Source of the DNA: Rhodoferax sp.
GTDB lineage: Bacteria > Pseudomonadota > Gammaproteobacteria > Burkholderiales > Burkholderiaceae_C
DNA: 10,638 nucleotides
Reading direction: 5' to 3'
NCBI GenBank assembly: GCA_028292305.1
Contig: JAQGMQ010000692.1
Location: 1 to 10,638, forward strand
The notes under the pieces are model-generated. The model saw nothing but the letters and a program-made list of their open reading frames with translations. It searched no databases and was not told where the DNA came from. The position numbers were made by a program, and so were the translations under genes. Within the stretch, counting starts at the first letter, position 1. Each line of letters opens with the position of its first letter. Below are positions 1 to 6,823 of this stretch, piece by piece.

Positions 1-432
1 TTCGCCCAGGCCGCGCAGGCCCGGGGCATGCCGGTGCAGGTGGTCAGCGACGGCATCGACTACGCCATCACGCGCATCCTCGCAAGCCACGGCCTGGGGC
101 ACTTGCCGGTGCTGGCCAACCGCCTGGTGCAGACCGGCGAACGCAGCTGGCAGCTGCAGTCGCCACATGCCAGCGCCGCCTGTGTGCGCGCCAGCGGCAA
201 CTGCAAATGCGAGCGGCTGGCCGAGCAGCGCGACGTGCACGGCAAGGTGCTTTTCGTCGGTGACGGCAGCTCCGACTTCTGCGTCTCGGGCAAGGCCGAC
301 TACGTGCTGGCCAAGGCCCGGCTGATCGGCCATTGCCAGGACCAGGGCATCGCCCACGCAGCCTTCACGCACTTCGGCGAAGCGCTGGCGCTGATGCAGG
401 ACATCACCGCCCCGGCGCGGATGACGGCATGA
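1..432 (+). CDS. HAD-IB family phosphatase, MtnX-like (C-terminal part, 5' truncated by window)
   Basis: The reading frame is open from base 1 and ends at TGA 430-432, leaving 143 C-terminal residues. The family is usually about 215-240 residues, so roughly the first third, with the catalytic DxD motif I, lies outside. Visible HAD motifs: a VVSDG stretch (fragment residues about 14-18) as motif II with its Ser; a Cys-Lys-Cys segment whose Lys (fragment residue 69) fits motif III; and VGDGSSD, with Asp88 and Asp92, as metal-binding motif IV. Known for the family: cytosolic Mg2+-dependent phosphate-ester hydrolysis; MtnX acts in methionine salvage. No other salvage gene is visible, so the substrate here is probably different. 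The stop overlaps the next start (ATGA, 429-432), implying translational coupling. The HAD phosphatase class is secure; the substrate is unknown. Confidence 0.85.
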   Translation, partial: FAQAAQARGMPVQVVSDGIDYAITRILASHGLGHLPVLANRLVQTGERSWQLQSPHASAACVRASGNCKCERLAEQRDVHGKVLFVGDGSSDFCVSGKADYVLAKARLIGHCQDQGIAHAAFTHFGEALALMQDITAPARMTA

Positions 433-1379
433 CCGGGCCGGTCGCCGCGCCCGCGGGCAACGCCCACCCCGCGTGCGTCACGCCGCATGAATTTTTGTTG
501 CCCGGCCACGGCGCACAGGCCCGCACCGGCGTGTTGCTGGTGCATGGCCTGACCGGCACGCCCAACGAAATGCGGCTGCTCGGCAAGGGCCTGCAACGCG
601 CCGGCTTCACCGTCTACGGCGTGCAGCTGGCCGGCCACTGCGGCACGCAAGACGACCTGGTGGCCACGCGCTGGCAGGACTGGGCGGCCAGTGTGCACGC
701 CGGCGCCGAGCGGCTTCGCGGCCAGCTCGGCCCGAAGGGCAGGCTGGTGGTGATGGGCCTGTCGATGGGCGCGGTGCTGGCGCTGGAAATCGCCGCCGCG
801 CGGCCCGAGCTGGTCGACGGCGTGGGCGCCTTGTCGACCAACTTCTGGTACGACGGCTGGAGCATGCCGTTCTACACACGCCTGTCGTTTTTGCTGCGCC
901 CGTTCCGGGCCCTGGGCATCGGCCGCAGGCAACTCTTTCTGGAGCAGCCACCCTACGGCATCAAGGACGAGGCGCTGCGCAAGCGCATCGTGGCGCAGAT
1001 GCAGTCGGGCGACAGCGCCGCCGCCGGCCTGCCCGGCAACCCCTGGTATGCCGTCATCGAGATGCGCGCGTTGTCGCAACACGTGCGGCAAAGGCTGGGT
1101 CTGGTGCGCCAGCCCTGCCTGGTGATGCATGCCAGCCACGACGACATCTCGAGCCTGGCCAACGCCCGGCTGATCGAACGCCGCGCCGGTGGCCCGGTGG
1201 AAATGCTGGTGCTGCACAACAGCTACCACATGATCACCATCGACCGCGAGCGCCGCACGGTCACCGCCCATGCCGTCGACTTCGCCGGCCGCATCGGCGC
1301 GCCGGCCAAGTCGACCGCGGCCTCCGTGTCATCGGCTGTGGACAACAAGCGCTACGACACCCGCTCGCTGGCCGCATGA
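429..1379 (+). CDS. alpha/beta-hydrolase, Est30-like carboxylesterase / acylglycerol lipase type
   Basis: 316 residues from the ATG that overlaps the upstream TGA; this start removes an implausible 32-residue extension. The fold signature is clear: an oxyanion-hole HGLTGTP stretch early in the protein, nucleophile elbow GLSMG with Ser112, candidate acid Asp238 in HASHDD, and His267 in NSYHMIT. The serine elbow, the acid after SH and the His-x-Ile-Thr arrangement resemble Geobacillus Est30-type carboxylesterases and monoacylglycerol lipases. Expected reaction: hydrolysis of a short or medium acyl ester or thioester in the cytosol (no signal peptide seen). The protein is longer than Est30 (about 250 residues) because of a cap insertion around residues 135-210 and a low-complexity tail. 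Its place between a phosphatase and transporters suggests it trims or releases a pathway intermediate; that is inference. Confidence 0.85.
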   Translation: MTGPVAAPAGNAHPACVTPHEFLLPGHGAQARTGVLLVHGLTGTPNEMRLLGKGLQRAGFTVYGVQLAGHCGTQDDLVATRWQDWAASVHAGAERLRGQLGPKGRLVVMGLSMGAVLALEIAAARPELVDGVGALSTNFWYDGWSMPFYTRLSFLLRPFRALGIGRRQLFLEQPPYGIKDEALRKRIVAQMQSGDSAAAGLPGNPWYAVIEMRALSQHVRQRLGLVRQPCLVMHASHDDISSLANARLIERRAGGPVEMLVLHNSYHMITIDRERRTVTAHAVDFAGRIGAPAKSTAASVSSAVDNKRYDTRSLAA

Positions 1380-1423
1380 ACGCAGCGCGCTTCTTGATGC
1401 ACACCGGGGCAACAGGCCGATGA
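1376..1423 (+). other. possible 15-codon relay ORF bridging hydrolase and transporter genes
   Basis: The 40-nt gap between the hydrolase stop and the first transporter start contains a complete tiny reading frame. It begins at ATG 1376-1378, overlapping the hydrolase TGA (ATGA), and ends at TGA 1421-1423, overlapping the transporter ATG (again ATGA). The peptide would be MNAARFLMHTGATGR. Such an ORF could carry terminating ribosomes across the gap to the next gene, whose own Shine-Dalgarno is weak. It could equally be chance, as 15 stop-free codons are not rare at this GC content. Confidence 0.2.
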
Positions 1424-1788
1424 GCAGCGACATCACGCCGCTGGTGCTGGCCTTGTGGATCGCCAATGTGCTGGTCGACAGCGGCGGCCAGTTGGCCTTC
1501 AAGGCCGCCGCCGGCGACCCGCGCGCTGGTGACGGCCTAGCGCGCTGGCGCTGGATGGCCAGCCGGCCCTGGCTGTGGATCGGCGTCGGTTGTTATGTGG
1601 CCGAGTTCGTGCTGTGGCTGGCTTTCTTGTCGCTGGTGCCGCTGTCCGAAGGCGTGCTGCTGGGCTCGATCAACATCGTGGCGATCATGGTCGCGGGGCG
1701 CTACCTGTTCGCCGAAAAACTCTCGCGGCTGCGCGTGGCCGGCATCCTGCTGATCTCGGTCGGCGTGGCCATCGTGGGCTGGCCATGA
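1420..1788 (+). CDS. short four-TM SMR/EamA-like membrane transporter subunit (first of pair)
   Basis: 122 residues from ATG 1420. Four hydrophobic segments are visible at about residues 7-25, 51-71, 77-97 and 105-121, with short polar loops, the size and layout of small multidrug resistance (SMR) proteins and ArnE/ArnF-type flippase subunits. TM1 carries Asp20 followed by GGQLAFK, an acidic residue where SMR proteins have their key membrane Glu. The TM3-TM4 region has the AEKLS-type loop common in the DMT superfamily. The stop overlaps the start of a second protein of the same type (ATGA, 1785-1788), which suggests a two-gene heterodimer in the inner membrane. The substrate is unknown; the context suggests export or flipping of the product or a lipid-linked intermediate. 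An earlier in-frame ATG at 1270 lies inside the hydrolase gene and would add a basic, non-conserved-looking leader, so it was not used. Confidence 0.8.
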   Translation: MSSDITPLVLALWIANVLVDSGGQLAFKAAAGDPRAGDGLARWRWMASRPWLWIGVGCYVAEFVLWLAFLSLVPLSEGVLLGSINIVAIMVAGRYLFAEKLSRLRVAGILLISVGVAIVGWP

Positions 1789-2243
1789 CCACGGCCAGCC
1801 AGCCGCATTCGCGGCGCTTCTACGTCATCGGCTTCCTGGTGCTGATGGCCTTCGACACGCTGGCGCAACTCAGCTTCAAGGTGGCCGGCGACCACGCGCT
1901 GCCGCTCGAGTTCAGCCCCGCCTGGCTGGCCCGGGTTTTCGGCCAGCCCTGGATCTATGGCGCCTTCATCGGTTACGTGGGTGCGTTCTTTACCTGGATG
2001 ACCCTGCTCAAACACGCACCCATCGGCCCGGCCTTTGCCGCCTCGCACCTGGAGATCGTGTCGGTGCTGGTGCTGTCGGCGCTGCTGTTCGGCGAACACA
2101 TCGGCTGGCAGCAGATGCTGGGCGGCCTGTTCATCCTGGCCGGGATCGTCTGCCTGGCGTTCAGCGAAGAAGAGGCCGGCGCACCAGAGGCCACGCAGGC
2201 AACACCAGGCAACGCGGCCGGCCTGCATGGCGCTGCGCACTAG
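1785..2243 (+). CDS. short four-TM SMR/EamA-like membrane transporter subunit (second of pair)
   Basis: 152 residues from ATG 1785 in the ATGA overlap. Four membrane segments at about residues 12-31, 55-73, 83-103 and 109-126 are followed by a polar, acidic tail (SEEE then Ala/Gly/Pro-rich) of about 26 residues, which its partner lacks. TM1 contains Asp24 followed by LAQLSFK, closely matching the Asp-x3-Gln-Leu-x-Phe-Lys pattern of the preceding protein, so the two are paralogues. Known for paired SMR and ArnE/ArnF systems: two short subunits assemble to translocate amphipathic or lipid-linked substrates. The 3' end overlaps the downstream aminotransferase start by 17 nt (2227-2243). No substrate is assigned. 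Confidence 0.8.
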   Translation: MTTASQPHSRRFYVIGFLVLMAFDTLAQLSFKVAGDHALPLEFSPAWLARVFGQPWIYGAFIGYVGAFFTWMTLLKHAPIGPAFAASHLEIVSVLVLSALLFGEHIGWQQMLGGLFILAGIVCLAFSEEEAGAPEATQATPGNAAGLHGAAH

Positions 2244-3486
2244 ACCCTTCTTCGAAGTACCGCCGACGGCCGGGCTGCCACTGCGCCTCGGCGACCTGGC
2301 CTGGCCGCGCACCGCGGCTCCCGACGCAGCGGCCGACCTCGGCGCCGCGCTGGCCCGCTTCATCGGCGTGGCCGAGGTGCAGATCGAATGCTCCGGCACG
2401 GCCGCCCTGGTGGTGGCGCTGACCGCGCTGCGCCGCCTCGCGCCGGACCGCGCCGAGGTGGTGGTGCCGGCCTACACCTGCCCGCTGGTGGCGCTGGCGG
2501 TGGCGCACTGCGGGCTGCGGTTGCGTGTCTGCGACCTGCAGCCCGACACGCTCGATCTGGACGCCCATCACCTGCGGCAGCTCTGCAACCAGCACACGCT
2601 GGCCGTCATGCCCACCCACCTGGGCGGACGCGTCACCGATGTGGCCACGGCACAGGCCTGCGCCCAGGCCGTGGGCGCCTGGACCATCGAAGACGCGGCG
2701 CAGGCATTGGGCGCGCGGGTGGGCGGCGCCAGCGTGGGCACGGCCGGCGACATCGGCTTCTTCAGCCTGGCTGCGGGCAAGGGCCTGAGCATCTTCGAAG
2801 GCGGCGCCCTGGTGGTACGCGACCCCGCGTTGCGCGCAGCCTGCCGCCAGGCCAGCGCCGACACCGTGCCCTGGCGCCTCGGCTGGGAACTGCGCCGGTC
2901 GGTCGAGCTGCTGGGTTATGCGCTGTTCTACCGGCCGGCCGGCCTGGGTTTGGTCTATGGCCGCCCATTGCGCCAGGCGCTGCGGCGCGGCGACCGCGTG
3001 GCCGCCGCCGGCGACGATTTCACCCTGCCCTTGCCGCTGCACCGCCCCGGCCGCTGGCGCCAGGCCGTGGGCACCAGCGCCCTCGCACGCCTGCCCGCAT
3101 TCCTGGCCGAAGGCACGGCACGCGCGCTGCAGCGCAGGGCCCGGCTGGCGCGCATCCAAAGTCTGCAGGTGTTGACCGACAGCGCCGCCGTGCCGGGTGC
3201 CGCCGGCGTGTGGCCGGTGCTGATGCTGCTGATGCCGAACCCGGCCGCCCGCGACGCGGCGCTGCGGGCACTGTGGGGTGCGGGCTGTGGCGTCAGCCTG
3301 CCGTTCGTGCAGGCCCTGCCCGACTACCCGGCCTATGCCGACGTGGTGCCAAGCGCCGGGCCGGGCGCGTTGCCCGGCGCGCGGGCGCTGGCGGGGCGGC
3401 TGATGGGCATCAGCAACAGCGCGTGGCTGGACGATGAAACGTTCGAGTCGGTGTGCGGCGTGCTGGAAGCCTGCTGCGAGGGCTAA
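2227..3486 (+). CDS. DegT/DnrJ/EryC1/StrS-family PLP aminotransferase
   Basis: 419 residues from ATG 2227. An upstream ATG at 2035 would lie wholly inside the transporter gene and was rejected. The fold type I markers of the sugar-aminotransferase family are present: CSGTAALVVAL near residue 60 (phosphate-binding region), PAYTCP near residue 85, Asp156 in IEDAAQALGA (contacts the PLP pyridine nitrogen), and Lys185 in AAGKGLSIFEGGA (Schiff-base lysine). All key residues are intact, so an active enzyme is expected. Known for the family: amination of keto-sugars or related ketones in antibiotic, O-antigen and lipid A pathways, usually with Glu or Gln as donor; some members are dehydratases. The C-terminal half is divergent and Ala/Arg-rich, so the substrate cannot be read. 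Last gene of the + operon; its TAA overlaps the TAG of the convergent arginase-like gene. Confidence 0.85.
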   Translation: MALRTRPFFEVPPTAGLPLRLGDLAWPRTAAPDAAADLGAALARFIGVAEVQIECSGTAALVVALTALRRLAPDRAEVVVPAYTCPLVALAVAHCGLRLRVCDLQPDTLDLDAHHLRQLCNQHTLAVMPTHLGGRVTDVATAQACAQAVGAWTIEDAAQALGARVGGASVGTAGDIGFFSLAAGKGLSIFEGGALVVRDPALRAACRQASADTVPWRLGWELRRSVELLGYALFYRPAGLGLVYGRPLRQALRRGDRVAAAGDDFTLPLPLHRPGRWRQAVGTSALARLPAFLAEGTARALQRRARLARIQSLQVLTDSAAVPGAAGVWPVLMLLMPNPAARDAALRALWGAGCGVSLPFVQALPDYPAYADVVPSAGPGALPGARALAGRLMGISNSAWLDDETFESVCGVLEACCEG

Positions 3487-4376
3487 CTAGCGATTCGCGC
3501 CAGCAGCCGCAGATTCAGCGCATGCTGACCCGCCTGCCACAACGCCAACTGCTCCGGCGCAATCGCCGTGTCCTGCCCGTCCTGGGCGCTAAGCCAGCGT
3601 TTCCAGGCGGTGCTGTAGCGGTACGAAGACACCTCGCCGGTGATGTCGCTGCCGACCAGTTGGCCGCGCAGCGCGTCGACCACCGCCATGGCCTGCGCTT
3701 CCTGCAGACGGCCTTGGTCCCAGTTGGTGCGCACCACCTCGGTGGCGAACACGTCCTTGTCGATCGACAGATAAGTCGGCTGACGTTGACTTAGCAGCAG
3801 GGCCAGCAGCGCATCGGTCATCTGCGCCGCATCGGCGAAGCCGCGAAAAGCCTGCGACAGCCCGAGCCAGCGGCTCCAGCCGGTGTCGACGCCGACGCTC
3901 CAGTAGCTGAGCTTGCCGGCGCGCAGCGGGGCCAGCTGGTTTTCCCAGCAATGGCGCCAGCCGATGTCGCCCGAGCCGATGCCCACCACATGCACATGGT
4001 CCACCTCTGGCAGCATCGCCACGCGCCGCACCCAGGAGCCGCAGTGCACGCCGAACGGGAAGCGCATGTTGTCGGGGTGGTTGTCGAGCACCACCACCCG
4101 CAGCGGCGGCGCCGCGCGGCGGGCGCGGATGCCCCGGGTGATGAGAGGCCAGCTGAGATGGTGGAAGTCGCCGCTGCCCATCAGCACCGTGCCGTGTTGA
4201 TCGGGCGGCGGCAGACGTGCATCGAGCAGCGCGGCCAGCGCCTGCATGGGCCCCAGGCCACAGCCGAAGCGCAGCGCTTCCTCGTGGTCACGCAGCGGGA
4301 GGCGCAGCTCGGCGGCGAGCGGGCCGACGGCGCCGTCCAGATCCAGCACCACAGGGGGCAGCGCAGCCTGCGTCAT
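3483..4376 (-). CDS. arginase/ureohydrolase-fold metalloenzyme, divergent
   Basis: 297 residues, starting at the ATG (4376-4374) that overlaps the upstream TGA. An ORF extended to 4670 would run inside the GNAT gene and was discarded. Ureohydrolase metal motifs can be traced: GSGDFHH (His72/His73, in place of GGDHS), LDNHPDN (Asp98, His100, Asp102, in place of DAHxD), and LSIDKDVF (Asp206, Asp208, in place of SxDxDxxDP). The expected ligands of a binuclear Mn2+ site are thus all retained while the surrounding consensus has changed; the usual substrate-loop residues are not recognisable. Known for the fold: hydrolysis of arginine, agmatine, guanidino acids, formimidoylglutamate or acetylpolyamines. 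A non-guanidine amide or acyl-amine substrate is possible. Third gene of the - operon. Confidence 0.75.
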   Translation of the reverse strand: MTQAALPPVVLDLDGAVGPLAAELRLPLRDHEEALRFGCGLGPMQALAALLDARLPPPDQHGTVLMGSGDFHHLSWPLITRGIRARRAAPPLRVVVLDNHPDNMRFPFGVHCGSWVRRVAMLPEVDHVHVVGIGSGDIGWRHCWENQLAPLRAGKLSYWSVGVDTGWSRWLGLSQAFRGFADAAQMTDALLALLLSQRQPTYLSIDKDVFATEVVRTNWDQGRLQEAQAMAVVDALRGQLVGSDITGEVSSYRYSTAWKRWLSAQDGQDTAIAPEQLALWQAGQHALNLRLLARIAS

Positions 4377-5425
4377 GCGGGCTGCTTCAATGCGCCGGCT
4401 TCGCCTTCGAAGTGGCCCGCGAAGTGCCTGGCCAGCCGGCGCAGCAGCGGGTTGCGCACGTACACCGCGTGCCGCGTGGCGGTGAAGCTGGCGCCCAGCT
4501 GGGCCTTCACGTCGGCATCGGTCCAGCCGGCGACGTAATGGCTCAGGCCGCGTTCGATGGCGTATTCGAGGTTCAACATCCAGCTCACGAAATAGAGGTT
4601 GGCGGCCCGCGCCTCGGGGTAACGAAAGCCGATGTATTTGTCGATCAGCTTGCCATCGGCTTCGAAGCACAGGTTCCAGCCGATCAACGTGCCGGCCTGG
4701 CGATATTCGAACACGACGCCGCCACTGGCCGCGTCCTGCAGCACGGTGGCGAAGAAGTCGCGCGTGAGCCGGTCGAAGTGCACCTCGCTCTGCGCGAACA
4801 CGGCTTCATACAGCGCGTAGTAGGCGCCGATGGTGGCGGGGTCGCGGAAGCAGTCGCTGCCAGTGGGCAGGCGGCGCACGTCGAGTGCGGCGCGGCTGCG
4901 CAGCTTGCGGCGCAAGTTTTGCCGGCGGCTGGCCGAGAGGCGCTGCAGGTAGCTGTCGATGTCGGGGACGTCGATGGCCACATAGGCCAGCGCCTGGCCT
5001 TCGACCATCACGCAACCGGCGTCGACACAGGCCTGGGCCAGCGCGTGTGCATGCTGGTTGGCCGCGGCGCACAGCAGGGGCGAGGCCTGGGGCAAATCCT
5101 TGAAGATCATCAGCGCGTGACTTGGGCGAAAGCGCTGCAGCAATTCGACCACGCGCGCCGCCGGTGCCGTGCCGCGCGGGAACAACGCGTATTCGGACAC
5201 CGTGGTGCCGACGAACGCGGTGCGGATCTGCAGCCAGCGCGACCAATACCGGTACAGCGGCAGCGCGGCCAGGCGCTGCTTCAGCGCGTCGTCGGCCGTG
5301 GTCAACAGGTCGAAACGCGCCGCGAACACCGGCGGTGCAGCATCGAGCAGGGTGAAGCCCTCGGGTGGGTGCGCCGCGAAGGCGGCGACCAGTCCGTCGG
5401 GCTCCAGCTGGTGGAGGAATTGCAC
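4373..5425 (-). CDS. FemAB/BioF2-like GNAT-superfamily N-acyltransferase
   Basis: 350 residues if started at GTG 5425-5423, 16 nt after the aminotransferase stop. No ATG is available without running about 105 nt back to 5530, inside the preceding gene; the GTG has only a distant GGAG, so the start is moderately sure. The C-terminal half (about residues 150-330) has the look of the Acetyltransf_6 / FemAB-like group: the basic helix SASRRQNLRRKLR (164-176), a YYALYE helix near 202-207, then beta strands GVVFEYRQAGTLIGWNL and LIDKYIGFRYPEARAANLY, ending in a GASFTATRHAVYVRNP stretch. The N-terminal half (1-145) is a second, weakly conserved domain, as in tandem-GNAT FemAB folds. Expected role: transfer of an acyl or aminoacyl group to an amine, in the cytosol. 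Its stop overlaps the arginase-like start (ATGA), so stoichiometric production with that enzyme is likely. Confidence 0.7.
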   Translation of the reverse strand: MQFLHQLEPDGLVAAFAAHPPEGFTLLDAAPPVFAARFDLLTTADDALKQRLAALPLYRYWSRWLQIRTAFVGTTVSEYALFPRGTAPAARVVELLQRFRPSHALMIFKDLPQASPLLCAAANQHAHALAQACVDAGCVMVEGQALAYVAIDVPDIDSYLQRLSASRRQNLRRKLRSRAALDVRRLPTGSDCFRDPATIGAYYALYEAVFAQSEVHFDRLTRDFFATVLQDAASGGVVFEYRQAGTLIGWNLCFEADGKLIDKYIGFRYPEARAANLYFVSWMLNLEYAIERGLSHYVAGWTDADVKAQLGASFTATRHAVYVRNPLLRRLARHFAGHFEGEAGALKQPA

Positions 5426-5441
5426 CGGCCGCCGGCTACCG

Positions 5442-6809
5442 TCAGCTCCGCTTGGCGCGGGTGATGAGCTGGTCGAGCAGCACCATGGCCTGGTCGATTT
5501 CTGCGCGCGAGATTTCGAGCGACGGCGCAAAGGTGATCACGTTCTTGTAATAGCCGCCGACGTCGAGCACCAGGCCCGTCTTCTGGCCCTTGTATTCGAG
5601 GTCGCCGGCCAGGCCGATGTCGACCATCTTGTCGAGCAGGCCGCGGTTCGGCGTGAAGCCGTCGTCGGTGCAGATCTCGGCGCGCAGGGCCAGGCCCATG
5701 CCGTCGACATCGCCGATTTCCTTGTGCCGCTTCTGCAGTTCCTTCAGGCCTTCGAGGAAATAGGCACCGCTGTCGCAGACCTGTTTGCCGTAGTCGATTT
5801 CGGCGGTCATCTTCAGCACTTCGAGGCCCAGCGCCGTGCCCAGCGGGTTGGCCGCGAAGGTGGAATGGGTCGAGCCGGGCGGGAAGATTTCGGGGTTGAT
5901 CAGTTCCTCGCGCGCCCACAGGCCGCTTAGCGCATTCAGCCCATTCGTCAGCGCCTTGGCGAACACCAGCACGTCGGGCTGCACGCCGAAGTTCTCGATG
6001 GCCCACAGCTTGCCGGTGCGCCAGAAGCCCATCTGGATTTCGTCGACGACCAGCAGGATGCCGTGTTCGTCGAGCACCTTCTTCAGGCCCTTGTAGAAGT
6101 TGGCCGGTGGCACCACGTAGCCGCCCGTGCCCTGGATCGGCTCGACATAGAAGGCCGCGTATTCACACTGCTTGGTCTTCGGGTCCCAGACGGCGTGGTA
6201 TTCGTTTTCGAACTTGCGGGCGAACTCGCGCACGATGGATTCCGAGTATTCCTCGGAGGTCATGCCCTTGGGCCGGCGGAACGGATAAGGGAACGGAATG
6301 AACTGGGCGCGGTCGCCGAAATGGCCGAAGCGGCGGCGGTAGCGGTAGCTGGAGGTGATGCTCGATGCGCCGAGCGTGCGCCCGTGGTAGCCGCCTTCGA
6401 AGGCGAACATCAAGCTCTTGCCGTTGCTGGCGTTGCGCACCACTTTCAGCGAGTCCTCGATGGCCTGGGCGCCGCCCACGTTGAAGTGCACGCGGCCGGG
6501 CCGGCCCCACTTCTTCTCAGCGTCCTGGGCGATCCACTTGGCGAGTTCGATCTTGGTCGGGTGCAGGTACTGGCTGGCGATCTGCGGCAGGGTTTCCAGC
6601 TGGCGCTTCATCACCTCTTCGAGGCGCTTGTTCTTGTAGCCGAAGTTCACGGCCGAGTACCACATCTGCAGATCGAGGTAGGGCGTGCCTTCCGCGTCGT
6701 ACATGAAGCTGCCGTCGCAGCCGGTGAAGATTTTGGGCGGGGTCACGTAGTGGACCGTATCGCCAAAGGAACAGTATTTCGCCTCGTCAGCCAGCAGCTG
6801 TGCAGTCAT
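5442..6809 (-). CDS. class III PLP-dependent aminotransferase
   Basis: 455 residues from ATG 6809, chosen because GGAG lies 10 nt upstream; the in-frame ATG at 6896 adds a 29-residue leader unlike the family. Class III markers are intact: HFNVGGAQAIEDSLK near residue 110, FEGGYHGRTLGAS near 145 (substrate/PLP region), VVDEIQMGFWRTGKL with Asp256, and FAKALTNG with Lys285 as Schiff-base lysine; the 29-residue Asp-Lys spacing is that of GABA and ornithine aminotransferases. Known for the class: transfer of an omega- or alpha-amino group (GABA, ornithine, diaminobutyrate, putrescine, beta-alanine). The specific substrate is not readable. First gene of the operon with the GNAT and arginase-like enzymes, so its product may be the amine acylated or trimmed by them. 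Lys-, Tyr- and Phe-rich compared with its Ala/Arg-rich neighbours, suggesting stronger conservation or expression. Confidence 0.9.
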   Translation of the reverse strand: MTAQLLADEAKYCSFGDTVHYVTPPKIFTGCDGSFMYDAEGTPYLDLQMWYSAVNFGYKNKRLEEVMKRQLETLPQIASQYLHPTKIELAKWIAQDAEKKWGRPGRVHFNVGGAQAIEDSLKVVRNASNGKSLMFAFEGGYHGRTLGASSITSSYRYRRRFGHFGDRAQFIPFPYPFRRPKGMTSEEYSESIVREFARKFENEYHAVWDPKTKQCEYAAFYVEPIQGTGGYVVPPANFYKGLKKVLDEHGILLVVDEIQMGFWRTGKLWAIENFGVQPDVLVFAKALTNGLNALSGLWAREELINPEIFPPGSTHSTFAANPLGTALGLEVLKMTAEIDYGKQVCDSGAYFLEGLKELQKRHKEIGDVDGMGLALRAEICTDDGFTPNRGLLDKMVDIGLAGDLEYKGQKTGLVLDVGGYYKNVITFAPSLEISRAEIDQAMVLLDQLITRAKRS

Positions 6810-6823
6810 GGAAAAAAAACTCC
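6810..6823 (-). promoter_or_regulatory. Shine-Dalgarno with U8 spacer before the class III aminotransferase
   Basis: Reading the - strand, GGAG (6823-6820) is followed by eight T (6819-6812), then CC and the ATG at 6809. The GGAG-to-ATG spacing is 10 nt. The homopolymer is striking in such GC-rich DNA and supports this start over the upstream ATG at 6896. A U-rich spacer keeps the site unstructured; whether it has a further role (slippage, S1 or Hfq binding) is inference. Confidence 0.6.

Noticed and set aside
1..432. Assigning the HAD phosphatase to methionine salvage as mtnX
   Set aside because: No other salvage gene (mtnA, B, C, D, W) is in the window and motif I is missing, so only the family is claimed.
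300..1271. Long - strand reading frame opposite the hydrolase gene
   Set aside because: It mirrors the coding strand in GC-rich DNA, is His/Gln/Ala/Arg-rich with no family motif, and the + strand has an intact esterase with a full catalytic triad.
3450..3525. CTGCTG/CAGCAG inverted repeat around the convergent stops as a bidirectional terminator
   Set aside because: The arms are only 6 nt, the loop is long and there is no T run in either direction.
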